Origin: Kribbella voronezhensis | GTDB lineage: Bacteria > Actinomycetota > Actinomycetes > Propionibacteriales > Kribbellaceae | Assembly: GCF_004365175.1 (NCBI RefSeq) | Contig: NZ_SOCE01000001.1 | Coordinates: 979,154-1,043,153 of the forward strand | DNA length: 64,000 nt | Reading direction: 5' to 3' | Shown here: one piece after another, positions 24,114 to 33,462 of the stretch | Numbering within the stretch: position 1 is the first letter of the stretch | Layout of the letters: each line of letters starts with the position of its first letter | Notes under the pieces: generated by a model | Told to the model about the DNA's origin: nothing | The model's input: only the letters and a program-made list of their open reading frames with translations | The model's database searches: none | Position numbers and translations under genes: made by a program

Positions 24114-26234
24114 ATGTCAGTCCGCCCTGATGCCGCCCCGCAAACCCCGCCCGTACGCCGAACCCGCAGCCGCCGTCGTACCGGCGTCATCGCCCTCGCA
24201 GCTACCGCCCTGGTATCGGCAGCCGCGATCGCGCCGGCCGGTGCCGCAGTCCCCGACGCCACCATCCCGGCCACCGGCGTTCCCGCCACCAAGACGCCCG
24301 TACCAGCCACCTATCCACAGGTCGCGGCCAAGCCGTACATGGGGTGGAGCAGTTGGAGTCTCCAGTCCACCAACTATCCCGGCGTGAACCCGGACGGCCC
24401 CGGCAGCTTCATCAGCGAGAAGAACATCCTCACCCAGGCGCACGCGCTGGCCACCAAGCTGAAGCCGTACGGCTACGAGTACGTCAACGTGGACGCCGGC
24501 TGGCAGCTCGGCGGTGACGAGTACGGCCGCCCGGTCGCCAATCCCGCCCGCTTCCCGCGCGGGATGAAGGCGCTCGGCGACGACATCCACCAGCTCGGCC
24601 TGAAGTTCGGCATCTACACGGTCGTCGGGCTCGGCTTCGACGTCTACCGTGACGGCACCACGCCGATCTACGACGCGCCCGGCTGCTTCACCCGCGACAT
24701 CGTCTACCCCGACCTGCGCACGACGAACGGCTGGGACCAGGCGTACAAGATCAACTACGCCAGCCCCTGCGCGCAGAAGTACGCCGACTCGATCGCGAAG
24801 ACCTTCGCGAGCTGGGGTGTGGACTTCATCAAGATGGACGGCGTCGGCCCCGGTTCCTGGAAGGGCGCTCCGGACGACCCGAACCACAACAACACCGAGG
24901 ACGTGGAGTCCTGGTGGCGCGCGGTGCAGAACGCCGGCCGCCCGATGCAGTACACGTTGTCGTGGTCCCTCAGCCATCGCTACGCGGACAGCTGGAAGGC
25001 CAACTCGAACGGCTGGCGGATCGACACCGACGTCGAGTGTTACTGCGACACGATCGTCCGCTGGACCGGCTCGGTGGTGCAGCGCTGGTGGGACGTTGCG
25101 CAATGGGTCGACGACGCCGGACCGGGACACTGGAACAACCTCGACGCGCTGAACGTGGGCGTCGGCGCGATGGACGGCGTCAACGAGACCGAGCGGCAGA
25201 CGTACATGACGTTCTGGGCAATCAACTCGGCGCCGTTGTTCGCCGGTGACGACCTGACCAAGCTCGACGCGTACGGGCTCAAACTGCTCACGAAACGCGA
25301 GGTGATCGCGATCGACCAGGCCGGCGTCCCGGCCCGGCCGCTGAATCAGAACCAGTTGCAGCAGACGTGGTACGCCAAGAACGCCGACGGCAGCGTCACG
25401 GTCGGCCTGTTCAACCTCGCGGACAGTCCTGCCACCGTGACCGGACGGTTCGACGAGCTAGGCATCACCGGCAAGGCCAAGGTGCGTGACATCTGGGCCG
25501 CCACCAACAGCAACAACGTCAGCGCCCAGGTCGGCGCCCAGCTTCCGGCGCACGGATCGAAGCTGTACAAGATCTATCCGAACAACCTCGGCTCCGTTTC
25601 CAAGCCGGCCAACGTCAAGGCGACCGACGTCAGCCGGACCACGGTGACCTTGAATTGGCGGCCGAGCACCGGCGCGACGGCGTACAAGGTCTTCGCGAAC
25701 GGCAAGCAGGTCGCGACGAGTTCGGCGACGAGTGTCGTGGTGACCGGGTTGCTTCCGCAGACGCAGTACACGTTCGAGGTCAAGGGCGTCGACGGCGGCA
25801 GGTCGTCCGAGGCGAGCGCGCCGGTGACGATGCTGACCGCGAAGTCGGGTGGGCCGACCCGGTACGAGGCGGAGGCATCGACGAGCACGCTGACCGGCAA
25901 CGCCAGCGCCAATGGGTGCACCCTGTGCTCGGGTGGCCAGAAGATCGGCAACATCGGCTACGACGCCTCGGTGACGCTGAACGGCATCACGGTGCCGACG
26001 ACCGGGATGTACCTGGTGAAGATCGCCTACACCGACGGCGACACCAGCCGGCAGAGCATGCTGACGGTCAACGACGCGGACACCTACTGGGTGAACTACC
26101 ACGGTCTGGGCGACAACGACTGGGGTACGCCGCAGGTGGTCTACCTGCCGGTCAAACTCCAGGCGGGCTCCAACTCGATCAAGGTGAGCAACCCGAACGG
26201 CTACATCGCCGACATCGACTGGATCACCGTCTGA
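24114..26234 (+). CDS. Secreted GH27 alpha-galactosidase-type glycosidase with Fn3 and CBM35 modules
   Basis: This 706-residue exported enzyme has a basic signal peptide (residues 1-45) and a GH27 catalytic barrel (about 70-390). A beta-sandwich, a fibronectin type III domain (about 497-580) and a C-terminal carbohydrate-binding module of CBM35 type (about 583-706, TRYEAEASTSTLTG) follow. The nucleophile Asp is in DFIKMDGVGPG (about 242) and the acid/base Asp in RIDTDVE (about 305). GH27 enzymes release terminal alpha-galactose or related sugars, for example from galactomannan. A GGAGG ribosome site precedes ATG 24114, and a 16-bp terminator stem follows the stop. Confidence 0.9.
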   Translation: MSVRPDAAPQTPPVRRTRSRRRTGVIALAATALVSAAAIAPAGAAVPDATIPATGVPATKTPVPATYPQVAAKPYMGWSSWSLQSTNYPGVNPDGPGSFISEKNILTQAHALATKLKPYGYEYVNVDAGWQLGGDEYGRPVANPARFPRGMKALGDDIHQLGLKFGIYTVVGLGFDVYRDGTTPIYDAPGCFTRDIVYPDLRTTNGWDQAYKINYASPCAQKYADSIAKTFASWGVDFIKMDGVGPGSWKGAPDDPNHNNTEDVESWWRAVQNAGRPMQYTLSWSLSHRYADSWKANSNGWRIDTDVECYCDTIVRWTGSVVQRWWDVAQWVDDAGPGHWNNLDALNVGVGAMDGVNETERQTYMTFWAINSAPLFAGDDLTKLDAYGLKLLTKREVIAIDQAGVPARPLNQNQLQQTWYAKNADGSVTVGLFNLADSPATVTGRFDELGITGKAKVRDIWAATNSNNVSAQVGAQLPAHGSKLYKIYPNNLGSVSKPANVKATDVSRTTVTLNWRPSTGATAYKVFANGKQVATSSATSVVVTGLLPQTQYTFEVKGVDGGRSSEASAPVTMLTAKSGGPTRYEAEASTSTLTGNASANGCTLCSGGQKIGNIGYDASVTLNGITVPTTGMYLVKIAYTDGDTSRQSMLTVNDADTYWVNYHGLGDNDWGTPQVVYLPVKLQAGSNSIKVSNPNGYIADIDWITV

Positions 26235-26241
26235 CGGTTAC

Positions 26242-26281
26242 GTCCGGAGAACCGAGGTCCTTGACCCTCGGTTCTCCGGAC
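26242..26281 (+). terminator. Terminator after the GH27 gene
   Basis: A perfect 16-bp stem (26242-26257 with 26266-26281) with an 8-base loop begins 7 bases after the stop codon. Confidence 0.9.
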
Positions 26282-26303
26282 ATTGCCCGCTTATGGTGGG
26301 CAG

Positions 26304-27053
26304 ATGAGCGGATACCCCGAAGTAGTTGGGCGGATCGATCACCTCGAACCGGTGCCGCGGCGGATCCGCGCGACGCTCGGCGGCCAGGTCGTCCTCGACA
26401 CCCTCGAAGCGAAGTACCTCTGGGAGTTCCCGCCCTACCCCCAGTACTACGTGCCGCTGGCGGACGTGGCGGACGGCGTACTGGTCGATACGGGTGAGAC
26501 AGAGCAGCACCATCGGGGCAAGGCCCGGGTGCACACGGCCGGGAACGGGCAGGCGCGCGTGTACGACGACGGGGTGGCCGCCGGGTTGGTGCGGTTCGAC
26601 TGGGACGCGATGGACAGCTGGTTCGAGGAAGAGGAAGAGGTCTTCGTCCATCCGCGCGACCCGTACAGCCGGTGCGACGCGATCAAGTCGTCGCGGTCGG
26701 TCAAGGTGGAGCGGGACGGGTTGGTGCTCGCCGAGTCGTCCTCGACGGTGATCGTCTTCGAGACCGGGTTGCCGCCGCGGTACTACTTCCCCCGGCTCGC
26801 GGTGAACTTCGAGCACCTCACGCCCAGCGAGACGAGGACGGCCTGCCCGTACAAGGGGCGCACGACCGGGTACTGGTCAGTGGGCAAGCACCCCGATCTC
26901 GCCTGGTGCTACGACTTCCCGACGGCACCGCTGTTGCCCATCGCCGGCCTGATCGCGTTCTTCAACGAGCGGGTCGATCTGACCATCGACGGCGCAGCGG
27001 TGCCGCGCCCGCGAACGGCCTTCTCCGGTGGGATCCCACCGTCAGATGGCTGA
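26304..27053 (+). CDS. Tandem DUF427 protein
   Basis: This 249-residue protein consists of two DUF427-type beta domains, about residues 20-110 and 128-220. The second has the characteristic SRSVKVERDGLVLAES, CPYKGRTTGYW and DLAWCYDFP segments. DUF427 proteins are small soluble beta proteins of no settled function. The first domain is divergent and lacks the CPYKG motif. ATG 26304 is preferred over an upstream TTG at 26283 because the latter falls against the previous terminator. The last 12 bases overlap the convergent SDR gene. Confidence 0.8.
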   Translation: MSGYPEVVGRIDHLEPVPRRIRATLGGQVVLDTLEAKYLWEFPPYPQYYVPLADVADGVLVDTGETEQHHRGKARVHTAGNGQARVYDDGVAAGLVRFDWDAMDSWFEEEEEVFVHPRDPYSRCDAIKSSRSVKVERDGLVLAESSSTVIVFETGLPPRYYFPRLAVNFEHLTPSETRTACPYKGRTTGYWSVGKHPDLAWCYDFPTAPLLPIAGLIAFFNERVDLTIDGAAVPRPRTAFSGGIPPSDG

Positions 27054-27815
27054 CGTGCTGCCGCCGTCCATGGTGATGACGGAACCGGTGACGTAGCTCG
27101 CGCGGGGTGACGCGAGGAAGGTCGCGACGTCGGCGACCTCCTCCGGTTCGCCGGCGCGACCCATCGGGATGCTCTGGACCATCTCGGCGAGCAATTCCTC
27201 CTTGGGGCGGCCGGTCGAACGAACGGCAGCCTCGAGGCCCTCGTCGACGCGACCGGTCAGCGTCATCCCGGGGTTGATCACGTTCACCCGGACGCCGCGG
27301 CCGGCGTACGCCTTCGCGTAGCCGACGGACGCCAGCATCAGCGCCGCGTTCGCCGCGCCACCGCCGATGTGCAGTTCGTTGGCCTGCCGCCCACCCTGGC
27401 CGACCACGTTCACGATCGCGCCGTTGCCACGCTCGGCCATCCCGCGGATCACCGCGTCGATCGCGTGCATGTAGGTGAAGTACTTCGCTTCCATCGCCGC
27501 GTGCAGGGTCTGGCTGCTCAGCTCGTCGACCGGCGTCCGCCGGGCCGCGCCGGCACTGTTGATCAGGATGTCGACCGCCCCGATCCGCTCGAACACCGCC
27601 TTGGCCGCGTCGGCGTCCGTGAGGTCGACCGCCTCGACCTGGATCTTGAGTCCTTTGGCGGCCAGCTGGTCCTGAGCCGCAGCGAGGTTCTCCGGGCTGC
27701 GGGAGATGGCGACGACGCTCGCGCCCTCCCAGGCCAGCGCCTCGGCACACGCCAGCCCGATCCCCTTGCTCGCTCCGGTGACGACAGCGGTCCGGCCGGT
27801 CAGTTGCAGATCCAC
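27042..27815 (-). CDS. SDR-family protein lacking the catalytic Ser-Tyr-Lys
   Basis: This 257-residue Rossmann protein has an intact NAD(P) site (VVTGASKGIGLA) and the NSAG motif (LINSAGAA). At the active site the usual Ser is replaced (IVNVVGQGGRQ), and the YxxxK position reads HIGGGAANAALM, so Tyr and Lys are absent. I recall an SDR subgroup with this GG-AxNAAL pattern, whose chemistry must differ from classical dehydrogenases or be absent. The GTG start shares one base with the stop of the HxlR regulator gene (TAGTG), making a two-gene operon. Confidence 0.85.
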   Translation of the reverse strand: MDLQLTGRTAVVTGASKGIGLACAEALAWEGASVVAISRSPENLAAAQDQLAAKGLKIQVEAVDLTDADAAKAVFERIGAVDILINSAGAARRTPVDELSSQTLHAAMEAKYFTYMHAIDAVIRGMAERGNGAIVNVVGQGGRQANELHIGGGAANAALMLASVGYAKAYAGRGVRVNVINPGMTLTGRVDEGLEAAVRSTGRPKEELLAEMVQSIPMGRAGEPEEVADVATFLASPRASYVTGSVITMDGGSTSAI

Positions 27816-28195
27816 TAGTGCCCCTCGTCGAATTCGTTGCGTGCAGCAACGATCTCGTCCATGTGTGTGTAGGCCCAGGTACGCATCGTGGCGACCGCAG
27901 CACTCAGGCTCACGCCCAGCGGCGTCAGCGTATACGTGACGGTGACCGGCACAGTAGGAACTACGTCACGCCGTACGACGCCGTCGCGCTCGAGGTGGCG
28001 CAGGGTCTGGGTGAGCATCTTCTGGGTGATCCCCTCGATCGCCGCCTTCAGCTCGCCCGAGCGCAGCGTGCCCCGGCTCTCCAGCGTGCTGATCACCAGC
28101 ATCGTCCAGGTGTCACCGATCCGGCCGAGGACCTGCCGCGTCGGGCAGGCGCCCTTGGTGGCGTCCCATCTGCCGCTGACCTGGTCGGTATCCAT
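27815..28195 (-). CDS. HxlR-family transcriptional regulator
   Basis: This 126-residue winged-helix protein shows the HxlR pattern: CPTRQVLGRIGDTWTMLV with an N-terminal Cys, then LRSGELKAAIEGITQKMLTQTLRHLERDG (recognition region about residues 45-75). HxlR proteins often sense electrophiles or quinones, in many cases through the conserved Cys. It is divergent from a quinone-reductase-like gene and co-transcribed with the SDR gene, so it probably controls both. ATG 28195. Confidence 0.9.
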   Translation of the reverse strand: MDTDQVSGRWDATKGACPTRQVLGRIGDTWTMLVISTLESRGTLRSGELKAAIEGITQKMLTQTLRHLERDGVVRRDVVPTVPVTVTYTLTPLGVSLSAAVATMRTWAYTHMDEIVAARNEFDEGH

Positions 28196-28285
28196 TTGGT
28201 GCCTTTAGCAGTAGAAAGTGCCGTCTTCCACGGCCCGATACATGGCCCGTAGCTTCGTTGCCGAGTCTAGTGAAGGAGGAGTTCG

Positions 28286-29197
28286 GTGCACGCAGTGGTG
28301 CCGGTAGGACCTGGGAAGGTCTCGTTCGCCGAAGTGGACGAGGTGTCGCCCAGGTCCGGGGAGGTGATGATCGAGGTCGCCGCGTTCTCGGTCAATCGAG
28401 GCGAGACGTTCCAGTTGGAGACGGATCGACCCGGGTGGCGGCCGGGCAAGGACGTTGCCGGGGTGGTGATCCGGACGACCGCGGACGGACCTGCCGTCGG
28501 CACGCGGGTCGTCGCGCATCTACCGCACTCGGGCTGGGCCGAGCGTGCCGTAGTACGGGCGCAGCAGGTCGCAGTACTGCCTGATGCTGTCTCGTTCGAG
28601 CAGGCCGCTGCGTTGCCGCTGGCTGGGTTGACCGCGCTCCGGCTCCTTCGTACGGCGGGAAACGTCGTCGGCCGGCGGATCCTGCTGACCGGTGCGTCCG
28701 GCGGCGTCGGCCACTACTTCACCGAACTGGCGGGCGGCGCCGAGATCACCGCCGTCGTCTCGTCGCCCGAGCGCGGCGCCCGCCTCCTGGAACTCGGCGC
28801 GGAGGCTCTCGCGTACGACGTGAGCGATGCGCGCGGACCCTTCGATCTCGTGCTGGAGTCGGTCGGTGGCAGCAGCCTGCCGGTCGCACTCTCGAAGCTG
28901 CGGGCAGGTGGGACGCTGATCTGGTTCGGCCAGGCGAGCCGGCAGGCGCCGCGGATCGACTTCTTCGACTTCTTCGCCGGGCCCGAGGCGGCTTCGATCA
29001 AGCACTTCCACTACGCCTCCGAGCCCGCGGACGGGCCCGATCTGGCGACCCTCGTGCGACTGGTCGCGACCGGCCGGCTGCACCCTGAGCTCAGGCGGAT
29101 CGCGGACTGGTCGGAGACCGACCTGGTACTCGACGAACTTCGCGACCGGCGGATCCGTGGCAACGCAGTACTGACCATCAGGAAGGACCAACGATGA
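28286..29197 (+). CDS. Zinc-free MDR/quinone oxidoreductase-like enzyme
   Basis: This 303-residue medium-chain reductase has a GroES-like N-terminal domain and a Rossmann domain with ILLTGASGGVGHYFTELA (about residues 130-150). Zinc-binding Cys residues are missing, which places it with NADPH:quinone reductase-like proteins that reduce quinones or enones. GTG 28286 has AAGGAGGAG just upstream. It is divergent from an HxlR regulator, a common sensor for such substrates, and overlaps the next gene as ATGA. Confidence 0.85.
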   Translation: MHAVVPVGPGKVSFAEVDEVSPRSGEVMIEVAAFSVNRGETFQLETDRPGWRPGKDVAGVVIRTTADGPAVGTRVVAHLPHSGWAERAVVRAQQVAVLPDAVSFEQAAALPLAGLTALRLLRTAGNVVGRRILLTGASGGVGHYFTELAGGAEITAVVSSPERGARLLELGAEALAYDVSDARGPFDLVLESVGGSSLPVALSKLRAGGTLIWFGQASRQAPRIDFFDFFAGPEAASIKHFHYASEPADGPDLATLVRLVATGRLHPELRRIADWSETDLVLDELRDRRIRGNAVLTIRKDQR

Positions 29198-29601
29198 ACG
29201 ACCCGAAGACCGTGGTGACCCGGTACGTCGAGGCGGTGGCGACGGGAGATCTGCCGACCATCGAGGCCAGCTTCGCCCCCGAGGTCGAATGGACGTATCC
29301 GGGAGACCTGCCCTTGTCCGGTACGTGGCGTGGGCGGGACGTGGTGATCAACGACTTCCTGGGGGCGGCCGCGGGCAAGTTGTTCGCCGCTGACCAGCCG
29401 GTGGTGATCAAGCTGGTCAACATCCTTGCCGACGGCGACCAGGTGTTCGCCGAGTGGACAGCTCAGGCGACGGCGCTGTCCGGTGCGACGTACGACAACC
29501 GGTGCGGCGGCGTCTTCACCGTTCGCGACGGCCGGATCGTTGCCGTCCGGGAGTACCTCGACACCGACCACGCCCGACGGGTGTTGTTCGGCGCCGAATA
29601 G
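29194..29601 (+). CDS. SnoaL-like (NTF2-fold) protein
   Basis: This 135-residue protein follows the SnoaL-like pattern: a helix VVTRYVEAVATGDLPTIEASFAPEVEW, then beta strands ending RDGRIVAVREYLDTDHA. These cytoplasmic NTF2-fold proteins bind or isomerise small hydrophobic molecules. It overlaps the quinone-reductase gene by four bases (ATGA), so the two probably act on the same compound. Confidence 0.85.
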   Translation: MNDPKTVVTRYVEAVATGDLPTIEASFAPEVEWTYPGDLPLSGTWRGRDVVINDFLGAAAGKLFAADQPVVIKLVNILADGDQVFAEWTAQATALSGATYDNRCGGVFTVRDGRIVAVREYLDTDHARRVLFGAE

Positions 29602-29748
29602 GTGCATAAGGCAACCATCAAAGAAGTGGCAGGCAACGAACTGGAATTGGCGCTCGTGCGGGCTTGATCCGGTCAGTACTATCAGTAGTCAGATCGACAC
29701 CCTTTGTTTCGACGTTCAGATGCCGTTAGCACCGACGCCGGAGGACCC

Positions 29749-31965
29749 GTGCCGACCATGACCACTTCCGAATCCCCTGCCCACTCGCCGCCCGAGCGCG
29801 TCTCGTGGCACCTCATTCTTCGTCACGACCTACCGGCCTCGCTGGTGGTCTTCCTGATCGCGATCCCGCTCTCACTGGGGATCGCCGCCGCTTCCGGAGC
29901 CCCGCTGATCGCGGGACTGGTGGCCGCCGTCGTCGGCGGGGTTGTCGCCGGCACCTTCGGCGGATCTCCCTTGCAGGTCAGCGGTCCCGCGGCCGGCCTC
30001 ACCGTTGTCGTCGCCGGACTGGTCGCCGAGTTCGGCTGGGCCGCCACCGCGGCCATCACCTGCGCGGCCGGCGTCCTGCAGATTCTGCTGGGCATCACCC
30101 GGATCGGCCGGCTCGCACTGTCGTTGTCCCCCGCTGTCGTGCACGGCATGCTGGCGGGCATCGGTATCACGATCGCGGTCCAGCAGTTGCACGTGGTGCT
30201 CGGCGGCCGGGCGCAGAGTTCGCTGATCGCCAACCTGGCCGGGCTTCCGGCACAACTGGTGGCGCATCATCCTGGCGCGGTACTGGTCGGCGTACTGACC
30301 GTGCTGCTGCTGTTGCTCTGGCCAAGGTTGCCGAAGGCAAGGATCGTTCCTGCGCCATTGGTCGCGGTCGTCGTCGTCACCGCGGTGGCCGCGGTGTTCA
30401 AGGTCGACGTCACCCGGGTCGAGCTGCCGAACGCGCCGCTGCAGGAGTTGATCGTCCCTGTGCTCCCCGATGGTGGCGCGGTGAAGATCGCCACCGCAGT
30501 GCTGACGGTTGCGCTGGTCGCGAGCGTCGAGTCGTTGCTCTCGGCCGTTGCCGTCGACAAGCTTCATCGGGGCAGGCGCAGCAATCTCGATCGCGAGCTG
30601 ATCGGTCAGGGCATGGCGAACGCGGTCTCCGGCGCTCTCGGCGGGATGCCGGTCACCGGCGTCATCGTGCGCAGTTCGACGAACGTCGCGGCCGGAGCGC
30701 GCACCCGGGCGTCGGCGGTCATGCACGGTGTCTGGATCGCGGTGTTCGTGCTCGCGGCCGGCGCGATGCTGGAGCTCATCCCGATGGCCGCGCTGGCCGG
30801 CGTACTGCTCGTCACCGGTCTTCGGCTCGTCCAGCTCGCCCACATCCGCACGCTGCTACGCCACGACGAACTACTCGTGTACGTCGTGACCGCGGCCGGG
30901 GTGGCCGTCCTCGGATTGGCCGAGGGAGTGCTCGCCGGGCTCGCATTGGCCCTTGCGCGCGTGCTCTTCCGACTGGCCCGGGCCACCGTCACCGCGACCG
31001 AAGAGGACGGTGTGTGGGTCGTGCGAATCCACGGCACGCTCGTCTTCGTCGGAGTGGCCTCGCTCGTTCGCACGTTGCGGACGATCCCGGTCGGCGTGCC
31101 CGTCCGGGTGGAGCTCCAGGTCGACCACCTCGACCACGCGGCGTACGAGGCGATCGAGGACTGGCGGCGTGGGCACCTCGCCCGCGGCGGTTCGGTCGAG
31201 CTCAACCGGGCCGCGTTCCGGGCCGCGCTGCACGGCGAGTCGGCGCGACCGCGCTGGTTGCACCCGTGGCAGCACGGACAGCTGGTGCTCGAGCCGGATC
31301 AGCGGATCTCGATGCTGGACGGCATCCGTGAGTTCGAGGCGTCGGCGGACCCGATCCGGCCGATGCTGGCGAAACTCGCCGCGGACGGGCAACGTCCGAC
31401 CCAGCTGTTCATCACCTGCGCCGACTCGCGGATCGTGCCGAACCTGATCACCACGACCGGACCGGGCGACCAGTTCTGCGTGCGGAACGTGGGCAACCTC
31501 GTCCCGCCGTACGGGTCGACCAGCACGTCCGTCGCGGCGACCATCGAGTACGCCGTCGAAGTGCTCGGCGTCGCCTCGATCGTGGTCTGCGGTCACTCCC
31601 ACTGCGGCGCGGCGGCGGCCGCGCTCGACGGCGTACCGGACGAAGGGTCCGCGCTGAAGAACTGGCTCCGCCACCTGGAAGCCTCCGTACGCCGGTCCGC
31701 TCACGTCCCCGACATCGCCGATCCGGTCACCGGGGTCAAGCTGTCGGCGGCCGACAAGTTGTCCGTCACCAACGTGGCGGTGCAACTGGAGAACCTGCGG
31801 AGCTTCGACTGCGTCCAGCGGGCCGAGAACGAGGGCCGGCTGGAGCTGGTCGGGCTCTGGTTCGACATCGGCGCGGCCGCGGCGCGGCTGGTGCTCGACC
31901 GCGAGCCCTACCTGGTCCGTGCGGACGAGGAGCTCGCCACGGCCACCACCCCGGCCGACTCCTGA
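29749..31965 (+). CDS. SulP-type anion transporter fused to a beta-carbonic anhydrase
   Basis: This 738-residue fusion has a SulP transporter part (about residues 20-430, ten or more helices, DLPASLVVFLIAIPLSLGIA at the start). A connecting segment follows (about 430-525), then a cytoplasmic beta-carbonic anhydrase (about 530-730). The zinc ligands and catalytic Asp-Arg pair are readable: Cys557, Asp559 and Arg561 in CADSR, and His616 and Cys619 in HSHCG. The pairing suggests bicarbonate uptake coupled to interconversion with CO2. I prefer GTG 29749 because GGAGG lies 4 bases upstream; ATG 29758 is the alternative. The 3' end overlaps the convergent PAP2-like gene by 58 bases. Confidence 0.88.
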   Translation: MPTMTTSESPAHSPPERVSWHLILRHDLPASLVVFLIAIPLSLGIAAASGAPLIAGLVAAVVGGVVAGTFGGSPLQVSGPAAGLTVVVAGLVAEFGWAATAAITCAAGVLQILLGITRIGRLALSLSPAVVHGMLAGIGITIAVQQLHVVLGGRAQSSLIANLAGLPAQLVAHHPGAVLVGVLTVLLLLLWPRLPKARIVPAPLVAVVVVTAVAAVFKVDVTRVELPNAPLQELIVPVLPDGGAVKIATAVLTVALVASVESLLSAVAVDKLHRGRRSNLDRELIGQGMANAVSGALGGMPVTGVIVRSSTNVAAGARTRASAVMHGVWIAVFVLAAGAMLELIPMAALAGVLLVTGLRLVQLAHIRTLLRHDELLVYVVTAAGVAVLGLAEGVLAGLALALARVLFRLARATVTATEEDGVWVVRIHGTLVFVGVASLVRTLRTIPVGVPVRVELQVDHLDHAAYEAIEDWRRGHLARGGSVELNRAAFRAALHGESARPRWLHPWQHGQLVLEPDQRISMLDGIREFEASADPIRPMLAKLAADGQRPTQLFITCADSRIVPNLITTTGPGDQFCVRNVGNLVPPYGSTSTSVAATIEYAVEVLGVASIVVCGHSHCGAAAAALDGVPDEGSALKNWLRHLEASVRRSAHVPDIADPVTGVKLSAADKLSVTNVAVQLENLRSFDCVQRAENEGRLELVGLWFDIGAAAARLVLDREPYLVRADEELATATTPADS

Positions 31966-32807
31966 TCCGACGTCCCGAGCAGGGCGGGTGCGCTGTCCCG
32001 GCGTACCCGCCCTCTTCGCCTGAATTGTTTCGGCCGAAAGAGGATGAGCAGGGGTACGGCGAGCGCGATCGCGACGAGGCCGTCCGAGAAGTAGTGATTC
32101 GCCGTCACCACGACCACGGTGAAGGTGAGCACCGGATGCGCGATCCACAGCCATCGCCACCGGGAGCGGGTGGCACGAATCATGAAGACGGCCACCATCA
32201 ACGACCAGCCGACGTGCAGACTCGGCATCGCGGCGAACTGGTTGGCCAGACCGCTCTGCGCGTCCGGACCGTACACCGATTGCCCGAGCAGGGCGCCGGT
32301 ATCGACCCATCCCGGCATCATCCGCGGCGGCGCCAGCGGGAAGACGAGGTGCCCGACCAAGGCGAGTCCGGTCAGCGCCGCCAGCGCCCAGCGAGCCTTC
32401 GGGTAGTGCGCGGGGCGGCGGATCATCAACCACAGCAGCACGAGCGCGGTCAACGGGAAGTGAACGAACTCGTAGTACCGGTTGGCGCCTTGCGCAAGGT
32501 CCGGGATGGGCAAGGCAACTCGCTGCAAGCCCGCCTCGCTCGGAAGACCAAGCTGTGTCTGGAGGTGGATCAGCGTGTGAGCATGGACGAACGCTTCATC
32601 TGCGTGCCCCATGGAGAGATAGCGACCGAGGTTGTAGGCACCGAACAGGAATGCCACGAAGAGCACTTCGCGAAGGATGCGCAAGAGCTTGGCTTGCGGT
32701 GCGTCCCGGGGACACGGCACCAACCGCAGATGCCTTCGATCTTCGTCCGGCGGCTTGTCCGCCCGCACGGACGCGCGCTCGACCTGTTCCAGTTGAACTT
32801 GTGCCAT
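31908..32807 (-). CDS. PAP2/inositolphosphotransferase-like membrane phosphatase
   Basis: This 299-residue membrane protein has about six helices and the three PAP2-superfamily signatures in the Aur1/PAP2_3 arrangement: LAPPRMMPGW, AAMPSLHVGWSL and ANHYFSDGLVA, with catalytic His in the last two. It would hydrolyse or transfer phosphate head groups on lipid substrates at the outer membrane face. ATG 32807 has GGAGGGGG about 8 bases upstream; a longer frame to 32882 lacks this. Its last 58 bases are shared, antisense, with the SulP-carbonic anhydrase gene. Confidence 0.82.
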   Translation of the reverse strand: MAQVQLEQVERASVRADKPPDEDRRHLRLVPCPRDAPQAKLLRILREVLFVAFLFGAYNLGRYLSMGHADEAFVHAHTLIHLQTQLGLPSEAGLQRVALPIPDLAQGANRYYEFVHFPLTALVLLWLMIRRPAHYPKARWALAALTGLALVGHLVFPLAPPRMMPGWVDTGALLGQSVYGPDAQSGLANQFAAMPSLHVGWSLMVAVFMIRATRSRWRWLWIAHPVLTFTVVVVTANHYFSDGLVAIALAVPLLILFRPKQFRRRGRVRRDSAPALLGTSDQESAGVVAVASSSSARTR

Positions 32808-33158
32808 CCCTGGCCCCCTCCAAGAAACCGAATGCTCGTTCTCTATAGACCTACTGTTCCGCCGAATCGCATCGGCTCGCAAGAACGGTTCTTCGTTTCA
32901 CCTTGTGATCCCGCCCACGCGCCGTCCTTCCAAATTATCGCAACATAGTGATAGTTGCGAAGGATATGAACAGAGTCACAGTCTCGGTTGGCGGAGGCGA
33001 AGGAGTTCGTCAGCGCACGCGTCAGCCGCCACCATCGGTGGGAGGCGAGCGCCAGCAATAGCACCCGCACCGCGCTGCACCGCGCTGCACCGGTACCGGC
33101 ACCGGCACCGGCCCCACGGCAACCCACACTGCGAGCACCCACGGCACCTCACGCCTTT

Positions 33159-33429
33159 CAGCCGCGACGCAGGACCGGCGTCTCCGGGACGGCGGGTCGC
33201 GTAGCCGACGCAGGAGCGGCGCCCCGGGGCGGGCGGGTCGAGCAGCCGACGCAGGAGGCGCGAAGCGGGTCGTCGTACGAGGGCACGAAGCCGGTCGTCG
33301 GTCCTCAGCAGCCTGTACCGCGACCACTTACGGCACCCGCGCCTTTCAGCCGCGACGAAGGAGCGGCGCCCCCGGGGCGGGCGGGTCAAGCAGCCGACGC
33401 AGGAGGCGCGAAGCGGGTCGTCGTACGAG
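33159..33429 (+). repeat. Dispersed intergenic repeat, cluster A
   Basis: One complete copy (33346-33429), one nearly complete copy (33204-33281) and a degenerate copy (from 33159) of an 84-bp element. Each starts with a small hairpin (GCCGC, 9-base loop, GCGGC) and ends with GCGGGTCGTCGTACGAG. They lie in the 655-base gap between the PAP2-like and YpfJ-like genes. The rest of the gap (32808-33158) holds the PAP2 promoter region and nothing else I recognise. Related copies are at 38021-38462 and, inverted, at 50947-51014. Confidence 0.8.
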
Positions 33430-33462
33430 GGGCGGAGTGGGTCGTCGTACGGGGGTTGGGGG

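Noticed and set aside
33159..33429. Protein-coding small frames through the repeat clusters.
   Set aside because: All frames read as Arg/Gly-rich text and no copy has a ribosome site; repeat halves occur in different frames.
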